A stretch of DNA of 5,628 bases from Deltaproteobacteria bacterium (GTDB lineage Bacteria; Desulfobacterota_B; Binatia; UBA9968). Positions 1 through 5,628 of this stretch are shown here, one piece after another (the stretch's first letter is position 1; each line of letters opens with the position of its first letter). The notes beneath the pieces were generated by a model that was not told the origin of the DNA, did no database searches, and saw nothing but the letters and a program-made list of their open reading frames with translations. The DNA lies in contig JAUXIP010000159.1 of NCBI GenBank assembly GCA_030620935.1, forward strand, positions 1 through 5,628, given 5' to 3'. Position numbers and translations under genes: made by a program.

Positions 1-131
1 CCCACCTCTGAGTGCCAAAGACCACCCAATTGGGAAAATTGGAGGCGTGCAGGCAGACCTTCCGCGAAGCGCTCTTCAAAGGCAGCGTTTGTCCCCGGTT
101 TAAGCTGATAGGTGCGCATTTCAATAATCAT
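1..131 (-). CDS. NIPSNAP family protein, N-terminal part (cut by the left window edge)
   Basis: Reading the minus strand from an ATG at 131-129 gives an open frame to the window edge, 43 complete codons plus two bases. The protein begins MIIEMRTYQLKPGT, followed by an FAEGLPARL segment and LGGLWHSEV. This matches the N-terminus I know for bacterial NIPSNAP proteins: a first beta strand IIEMRTY, a KPG turn, a helix, then a W/F-H-(T/S)-E-(V/I)-G strand. NIPSNAP proteins are small ferredoxin-like alpha/beta domains, usually about 100 residues per domain, and their role in bacteria is mostly unknown. A strong Shine-Dalgarno sequence (GGAGGA on the minus strand, 141-146) lies 9 bases before the ATG and supports this start. 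The gene is divergent from the alcohol dehydrogenase. Only the start is visible, so length and domain number are unknown. Family call fairly sure; no function is claimed. Confidence 0.82.
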   Translation of the reverse strand, partial: MIIEMRTYQLKPGTNAAFEERFAEGLPARLQFSQLGGLWHSEV

Positions 132-140
132 TTTCTTTTC

Positions 141-146
141 TCCTCC
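141..146 (-). promoter_or_regulatory. Ribosome binding site of the NIPSNAP gene
   Basis: The plus strand reads TCCTCC, giving GGAGGA on the minus strand, nine bases upstream of the ATG at 131-129. This strong, well-spaced Shine-Dalgarno sequence fixes the start of the truncated gene and shows that this end of the window codes on the minus strand. Confidence 0.75.
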
Positions 147-186
147 GTTCAGATTCCCTTCTTCTTTCCCACAAACAGAGGAATAA

Positions 187-215
187 TTGCAACAGCGAAA
201 ATAGTGGGCTATACA
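187..215 (+). promoter_or_regulatory. Candidate sigma70-type promoter for the ADH-cotransporter unit
   Basis: TTGCAA at 187-192 (4 of 6 matches to the -35 consensus) and TATACA at 210-215 (4 of 6 matches to the -10 consensus) are separated by exactly 17 bases. They lie in the AT-richer gap between the divergent genes. Transcription would start near 222 and leave a leader of roughly 55 bases before the ADH start codon. This is by-eye matching only; the host's sigma factor preferences are unknown. I saw no clear operator, riboswitch or long inverted repeat in 132-277, and no equally good promoter for the leftward gene. Confidence 0.35.
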
Positions 216-263
216 CCTAACCTAGAAGAATTCGGAATCAACTGCCCTAAAGGCGCAATTAAT

Positions 264-1387
<1,124 letters not shown>

Positions 1388-1403
1388 CGAGACAAATACT
1401 AGC

Positions 1404-3806
1404 ATGGCGTTAAAGAACACTGTCTCACCGCAGCGCGGAAAAGGCGACCTGGGAACTTTTGCGGGCGTCTTCACGCCCAGCGTACTCACGATCCTGGGAA
1501 TCATTCTTTTTCGCCGGCTCGGCCATGTCGTCGGCAACGGAGGTCTAGAGAGTACGCTCGTGATCATCGGTCTAGCGAGCGCCATCTCGGTCCTGACCGC
1601 CATCTCCCTATCTGCCATCGCCACCAATCTTAAAGTCAAAGGCGGAGGGGATTATTATTTGATCTCGCGCACCCTGGGCGTTGAGTTCGGCGGCGCTATT
1701 GGCATCGTCCTCTTTCTCGCCCAATCCGTCTCGATCGCATTTTATTGTCTAGGCTTCGCCGAGGCCGTGAGTGGTATGCTGCCGACAGACGGACAAATCC
1801 CGACTCAAGTCATTTCCGGCCTGGCCGTTGCTTTCTTATTCACCTTTGCCTGGCTGGGAGCGGACTGGGCCACGCGACTTCAGTACGTCGTTATGGCCGT
1901 GCTGGCTTCCGCGCTCGTCTCTTTCTTTTCCGGAGGGTGGGTTCACTGGGACACAGCAATCCTGGCTCAGAATTGGACGGGACCGACAGCGTGTAGTGCC
2001 AATTTTTGGCTTCTGTTCGCCATTTTTTTTCCTGCGGTCACCGGCTTCACTCAAGGAGTGAGCATGTCGGGAGATCTGAAAGACGCGGGAAAAAGCCTGC
2101 CGCTCGGGACCTTCCTGGCGGTCGGGGTTTCTATCTTGGTTTACTTCGGCGCGGCGGTTGTATTCGCCGCATCCCTGCCCGGGCAAACTCTGATCCAGGA
2201 CTATGAAGCGATGAAAGGCGTAGCACGCGTCAACTGGCTGGTGGATGCCGGTGTGATCGCGGCGACGTTGTCCTCGGCCATGGCTTCATTCTTGGGCGCG
2301 CCCCGCATTCTCCAATCCATAGCGAGGGACCGGATCTTCCCATTCCTGCATCCTTTTGCCGAAGGCGCAGGGGAAAGTGAAAATCCACGGCGCGGTGTTC
2401 TACTGTCCGCCGGTATCGCAATTGCCGCCATCAGCATGGGAAATTTGAATTTCATAGCGCCCATAGTTTCCATGTTCTTTTTGATTTCCTATGGATTGTT
2501 GAACTACGCGACTTTTGCCGAGGCCCGGGCCGCCAGTCCTTCGTTTCGACCAAGATTTCGCTTCTTCAACGCACGCCTAAGTCTCTTAGGGGCCTTGGGA
2601 TGCCTGGGGGCGATGCTGGCTATCGATCCGGCAACGAGCATAGCCGCCCTTGCAGTCCTATTTGCCATTCACCAGTATCTGAAGCGCACCGAAGGTCCGG
2701 TACGCTGGGCTGACAGCCAACACTCCTACCACTTTCAGCGCATCCGCGAGAATCTCCTTTCCATGGCTGCAGAACCCGAACATCCGAGGGGCTGGCGCCC
2801 TTGCATTCTCGCTTTCTGCGACGATCGGGAGAGACGACAAAGGCTTTTGCGTTTCGCTTCTTGGATTGAAGGCGGGAGCGGCCTTACGACGGCGGTTCAA
2901 ATTATCGAAGGCGAAGGCGCGCGGAGCCTGCAACTTCGGGACAAGGCAGAAAAAGAGTTGCAAGCCCACATCGAGGAAGAGAGTTTAAACATTTTTTCCC
3001 GAACGCTCGTCGCTCCGGACTTCCGCGTCGGGGTCGAAGCTCTTCTTCAATCGTTCGGCATCGGCAGCATTCGGGCCAACATGGTTCTTCTGAGCAAGGC
3101 CGACCAGCTCCATCGGGCCGAGGAAAACGAAGGTCAGATCCGCTATGGACGCGAGCTTCAAGAAGCCATCCGTCTCGGCTGCAATGTCGTAGTCTTGGAT
3201 TCCAAAGAGGCTGAATGGGCAGCCATCGCGGAGTCGGCGCCTGACGAACGTCTTATCGATGTCTGGTGGTGGGGAGACAAGACAAGTCACCTGATGCTTC
3301 TCCTTGCCTATCTCATGACCCGCTCCGAGGAGTGGAGCGACGCCAAGATCCGAGTCCTTGCCCCTAGCTCAGAAAAGGCATCGGAGAAAACTCTGGAAAG
3401 CCTACGGCAAACTCTGGAGGAAGTGCGCATCGACGCTCAACCGGAGGCTGTCTTGGATCTAAACCTCGATAAAGTACGCGAATACTCGGGGAATTCCGCT
3501 CTGGTTTTTTTCCCGCTCAGGTTCAGACAAATGCAAATATTAACCCTTGAGGATAATGTCGAGCAATTAATCGATCGCCTGCCCGTTGTGGCTTTTGCTC
3601 TCGCGGCCGAGGATATCGACCTCGGCGCGGGACCGGAGGAAGGAGAGATCGCCGAAACCACCGCAGCTTCAGACGCAGAAAAGGAAGCTGACGCGCTCGG
3701 GGAAAACCTGGAAGAGACCGACAAAGAGACGGCAAAATCGAAAAGTTTAAATGCTCAGGATGAAAAACTCTCCGTGGATCCAACGGCTCCGACAAAAAAA
3801 CGATAG
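1404..3806 (+). CDS. SLC12-type cation-chloride cotransporter homologue (APC superfamily)
   Basis: This 800-residue inner-membrane protein resembles Na-K-Cl cotransporters throughout. About 12 helices fit roughly 21-44, 50-74, 95-123, 133-152, 157-177, 199-222, 233-257, 276-300, 332-346, 348-371, 391-408 and 409-426. SLC12 signatures are AIATN then GGGDYYLISRTLG with EFGGAIG (71-100), FAIFFPAVTGFTQG (205-218) with SGDLKD in helix 6, ATLSSAMAS then GAPRILQ (287-304), and SPSFRPRFRFFN (378-389). A cytosolic C-terminal domain runs from about 461 to 732; GWRPCILAF and IDVWWW (618-623) match animal NKCC proteins. An acidic, probably disordered tail fills 733-800. By alignment from memory, Tyr114, Pro210 and Thr213 match K+ ligands, and Leu28, Ala287, Ser290 and Ser291 match Na+ ligands. 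Family placement is strong; the ions carried are inferred, and database entries may simply say amino acid permease. No clear Shine-Dalgarno sequence precedes the ATG, so translation may be coupled to the ADH gene. The gene ends in tandem TAG codons (3804-3809). Confidence 0.88.
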   Translation: MALKNTVSPQRGKGDLGTFAGVFTPSVLTILGIILFRRLGHVVGNGGLESTLVIIGLASAISVLTAISLSAIATNLKVKGGGDYYLISRTLGVEFGGAIGIVLFLAQSVSIAFYCLGFAEAVSGMLPTDGQIPTQVISGLAVAFLFTFAWLGADWATRLQYVVMAVLASALVSFFSGGWVHWDTAILAQNWTGPTACSANFWLLFAIFFPAVTGFTQGVSMSGDLKDAGKSLPLGTFLAVGVSILVYFGAAVVFAASLPGQTLIQDYEAMKGVARVNWLVDAGVIAATLSSAMASFLGAPRILQSIARDRIFPFLHPFAEGAGESENPRRGVLLSAGIAIAAISMGNLNFIAPIVSMFFLISYGLLNYATFAEARAASPSFRPRFRFFNARLSLLGALGCLGAMLAIDPATSIAALAVLFAIHQYLKRTEGPVRWADSQHSYHFQRIRENLLSMAAEPEHPRGWRPCILAFCDDRERRQRLLRFASWIEGGSGLTTAVQIIEGEGARSLQLRDKAEKELQAHIEEESLNIFSRTLVAPDFRVGVEALLQSFGIGSIRANMVLLSKADQLHRAEENEGQIRYGRELQEAIRLGCNVVVLDSKEAEWAAIAESAPDERLIDVWWWGDKTSHLMLLLAYLMTRSEEWSDAKIRVLAPSSEKASEKTLESLRQTLEEVRIDAQPEAVLDLNLDKVREYSGNSALVFFPLRFRQMQILTLEDNVEQLIDRLPVVAFALAAEDIDLGAGPEEGEIAETTAASDAEKEADALGENLEETDKETAKSKSLNAQDEKLSVDPTAPTKKR

Positions 3807-3823
3807 TAGCACGCATCAGGACA
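3807..3823. other. 17-bp convergent junction without a visible terminator
   Basis: Only 17 bases separate the stop of the cotransporter gene from the stop of the deacetylase gene on the other strand. They begin with a second in-frame TAG. I see neither a GC-rich hairpin nor a following T run here. Termination must lie within one of the coding regions, depend on Rho, or be replaced by antisense read-through. Confidence 0.6.
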
Positions 3824-4645
3824 TCACTCGGTTATCCCCAGTACCCATTTCGCAATTTCGTCGTGGCGGGCAAACCAGACTCCTGAAAAGCCCTTCATGT
3901 ATTTCAGGATCTCCGCCACCATCGCCGCCATCAAGGGACGTCCACCGAAATGCGCATGAAAGGTAAGATTGATCAGCGCCTTCTGTTCGGCGCCGTGGAG
4001 AAAATCAAAGGTGTCCTTGTAGGCTTGATAGAAGACCCTCGGGCTCGATCGCAAGGTCCGGTTGTCGGTAAAGTCGCTGTGAGGGATGGCGACGAGCGTG
4101 CCCCTATCAGTTCGAAGCAGGTACGGATGGTCGGTGTCGTTGTAGTCTCCGTGCCAGAGAAGTTTTTCTTCAGCAAGCAACGTGGCTGTATGAGTAGTCG
4201 GCGTGGCCCTCGGACTGAACCACCCTGCCGGTCTTGTTCCCGTCGCATTCTCCAATAGACCTAGGCACCTCCGGATTGTGGCCTTCTCTTCCTCGGCTGA
4301 GAGATAGGGGAGAAAACCATCCTGCGTGTAACCATGGGCGGCGACCTCATGGCCTTTTTTGTGTAGCTCCTTGACCGCGTCGGGAAAAAGCTCCACGGAC
4401 CGCCCGCTCACGCAGGCCGTGGCGCGCACTTCGAACTCATCGAGTATTTTCATGATTCGCCAGATCCCGGTCCTGCCCCCATACTCCGACCAGGAGACCC
4501 CGATCAGATCGGCAGTCCCCTCTCGAAGAGGCGAAGTCATGGGCGAGTAGGGTGGCGCTTTGCCCTCGGACCAGCTCTCCAACATGACGGTAACGAGGAC
4601 AGCGATCTTCTCACCGTTGGGCCAGCACTGGCTATCGCTCTTCAT
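3824..4645 (-). CDS. NodB-fold polysaccharide deacetylase family protein, allantoinase (PuuE)/HpPgdA-like
   Basis: The 273-residue protein is one NodB-homology domain with no signal peptide or membrane segment, so it is probably cytosolic. It opens with WPNGEKIAVLVTV (8-20). GVSWSEYGGRTGIWRI (49-64) resembles the PuuE and HpPgdA branches of carbohydrate esterase family 4. Other landmarks are GHEVAAHGYTQDG (98-110), RPAGWFSPRATPT (138-150, with Pro145-Arg146 as the RxPY-like motif) and LTFHAHFGGRP (227-237, with His230 and His232 as candidate catalytic histidines). The usual Asp-His-His metal triad is altered: Glu23 stands near the Asp position, His104 is kept, and Gln108 occupies the second His position. 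PuuE, which hydrolyses allantoin, is known to work without the usual metal site. Substrate is therefore open: an allantoin-like ureide, another amide, or an N-acetyl sugar. The reductase gene ends 23 bases upstream on the same strand, which suggests an operon. The Shine-Dalgarno sequence is weak (only a GAGA-like stretch), so coupling to that gene is possible. Family firm, reaction uncertain. Confidence 0.85.
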   Translation of the reverse strand: MKSDSQCWPNGEKIAVLVTVMLESWSEGKAPPYSPMTSPLREGTADLIGVSWSEYGGRTGIWRIMKILDEFEVRATACVSGRSVELFPDAVKELHKKGHEVAAHGYTQDGFLPYLSAEEEKATIRRCLGLLENATGTRPAGWFSPRATPTTHTATLLAEEKLLWHGDYNDTDHPYLLRTDRGTLVAIPHSDFTDNRTLRSSPRVFYQAYKDTFDFLHGAEQKALINLTFHAHFGGRPLMAAMVAEILKYMKGFSGVWFARHDEIAKWVLGITE

Positions 4646-4668
4646 CTTATGATCTCATCGGCTCGTAC

Positions 4669-5613
4669 CTAAGCATGAAACCCGTTGCGCCATAGCTCTC
4701 CCACCTTTTTCAAGTCCTCCGCAGGGAGCGTCAGGGCCGCCCCAGTGGCATTCTCCTTCATCTGCTCGGCGTTACGGGCACCTGGGATAACAACGCTGAC
4801 CGCAGGATGAGCGAGGCAAAAGGCAATCGCTGCTTGACCTAGAGACTGAACCGGTCCTCGAATCAAAAAGCGGAACTGCTCCACCTTTTCCAGCTCCTGT
4901 TTCAGGCGGTCACCAGCCAAATTCCGAGCCCGAACATCATCGCCCTGAAATCGCTTCTGATCAGCCAACGTCATCTTGCCCGTAAGCACACCCCGCCGCA
5001 GTGGCACCCGGGCGATCACGCCTACATTGGCCTCCTGGGCCAATGGGAAAAGCTGGTCAGCGGGCTCCTGTGCAAGCATGTTGTATTCCACCTGAATCGT
5101 GTCAGATCGACCGCCTTTGACCGCCGCCAGACCTTCCTCTATTTTGTTGATGGACACGCCGTAGTGGCGGATCTTTCCTTCTTTTTTGCGCCGCTCGAGC
5201 AGCTCCCAAACTTCTCCTTGCTCGATTACCGCGACATCCGGATTATGAAGTTGGTAGAGATCCACGTAATCGGTTTGAAGGCGTTTCAGGCTTTCATCCA
5301 TGACCCGATCGATGTATGCGAGAGAAAAATCCCTTTTCCCCCGATTCGGACCAACCATGGTGTTTCCTCCCTTCGTAGCAAGGACTACCTTGTCACGCCT
5401 GCCCTTCAACGCTTTTCCCAGTAGCGTCTCAGAATATCCCGCGCCGTAAGCATCCGAAGTGTCGATGAAGTTCACGCCGAGGTCGAATGCTGCGTCGATC
5501 GCGCCCAGAGATTCTGTATCGCTCATCGGCCCAAAGTGACCCGCATGGACCATCGTCCCAAGCCCGACTGCGCTGACTCGCAAACCCGTCCGCCCTAGTA
5601 CCCGGTAATTCAT
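4669..5613 (-). CDS. Aldo/keto reductase
   Basis: The 314-residue protein is complete and of normal length for an NAD(P)H-dependent (beta/alpha)8-barrel aldo/keto reductase, which reduces aldehydes or ketones in the cytosol. It begins MNYRVLGRTGLRVSAVGLGT, the usual N-terminus of bacterial members. The catalytic tetrad is visible as Asp51 and Tyr56 (in FIDTSDAYG), Lys81 (in ATKGG) and His123 (in YVDLYQLHNPD). The cofactor phosphate-binding segment VVIPGARNAEQMKEN (274-288) lies near the C-terminus. The start is well supported by the AGAGGAGG site just upstream. It is the first gene of a probable two-gene minus-strand unit with the deacetylase-like gene, 23 bases away. The substrate cannot be read from sequence: related proteins act on sugars, glyceraldehyde phosphate, pyridoxal or xenobiotic carbonyls. 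I therefore give no symbol. Confidence 0.93.
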   Translation of the reverse strand: MNYRVLGRTGLRVSAVGLGTMVHAGHFGPMSDTESLGAIDAAFDLGVNFIDTSDAYGAGYSETLLGKALKGRRDKVVLATKGGNTMVGPNRGKRDFSLAYIDRVMDESLKRLQTDYVDLYQLHNPDVAVIEQGEVWELLERRKKEGKIRHYGVSINKIEEGLAAVKGGRSDTIQVEYNMLAQEPADQLFPLAQEANVGVIARVPLRRGVLTGKMTLADQKRFQGDDVRARNLAGDRLKQELEKVEQFRFLIRGPVQSLGQAAIAFCLAHPAVSVVIPGARNAEQMKENATGAALTLPAEDLKKVGELWRNGFHA

Positions 5614-5617
5614 GGAA

Positions 5618-5625
5618 CCTCCTCT
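5618..5625 (-). promoter_or_regulatory. Ribosome binding site of the aldo/keto reductase gene
   Basis: The minus strand reads AGAGGAGG, ending four bases before the ATG at 5613-5611. The match to the anti-Shine-Dalgarno sequence is very strong although the spacing is short. It decides the start. The promoter must lie beyond the right edge of the window. Confidence 0.75.
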
Positions 5626-5628
5626 TTA

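Noticed and set aside
25..34. Perfect 10-bp palindrome CCCAATTGGG
   Set aside because: It sits inside the NIPSNAP coding region, far from any promoter, and is too short to call an operator or terminator stem.
1388..1403. Possible terminator or promoter between the ADH and cotransporter genes
   Set aside because: The 16 bases contain no hairpin, and there is no room for a full promoter. Co-transcription is the simpler reading.
1836..2186. Minus-strand open frame of 116 codons inside the cotransporter gene
   Set aside because: The translation is rich in Arg, Gly and Pro without any domain, typical of antisense shadows in GC-rich genes.
3950..4258. Plus-strand open frame opposite the deacetylase gene
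   Set aside because: It lies wholly antisense to a well-supported NodB-fold gene and shows no family features.

Overview
The window carries one truncated and four complete protein genes, packed tightly, with no RNA genes, mobile elements or CRISPR arrays that I can see. GC content is moderately high by eye, apart from an AT-richer divergent intergenic region at about 132-277. A class III (glutathione-dependent) alcohol dehydrogenase, a NIPSNAP protein and an allantoinase-like NodB deacetylase together suggest a free-living, probably Gram-negative environmental bacterium. I cannot fix the phylum. The glutathione-dependent enzyme implies that the host has glutathione.

Layout: (1) 1-131, minus strand: the start of a NIPSNAP-family gene that runs off the left edge. 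(2) 132-277: a divergent intergenic region with a ribosome binding site for each side and one plausible sigma70-type promoter for the right-hand unit. (3) 278-1387, plus strand: S-(hydroxymethyl)glutathione dehydrogenase (class III ADH). (4) 1404-3806, plus strand, 16 bp downstream: an 800-residue SLC12-type cation-chloride cotransporter homologue with a 12-helix membrane core, a cytosolic C-terminal domain and an acidic tail. (5) 3824-4645, minus strand, convergent with the transporter across 17 bp: a NodB-fold deacetylase of the PuuE/HpPgdA-like type. (6) 4669-5613, minus strand, 23 bp upstream of the deacetylase and probably co-transcribed with it: an aldo/keto reductase.

The right-hand pair (reductase, then deacetylase) and the left-hand pair (ADH, then cotransporter) look like two short convergent operons. 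The ADH would oxidise the formaldehyde-glutathione adduct. The cotransporter would move Na+, K+ and/or Cl-. The reductase would act on a carbonyl compound, and the deacetylase-fold enzyme on an amide or ureide bond. Nothing in the sequence proves that the two operons share a pathway. The most notable points are the conservation in a bacterial protein of most residues that form the Na+ and K+ sites of animal NKCC transporters, and the altered metal site in the deacetylase. I did not find convincing evidence of a wholly new system.
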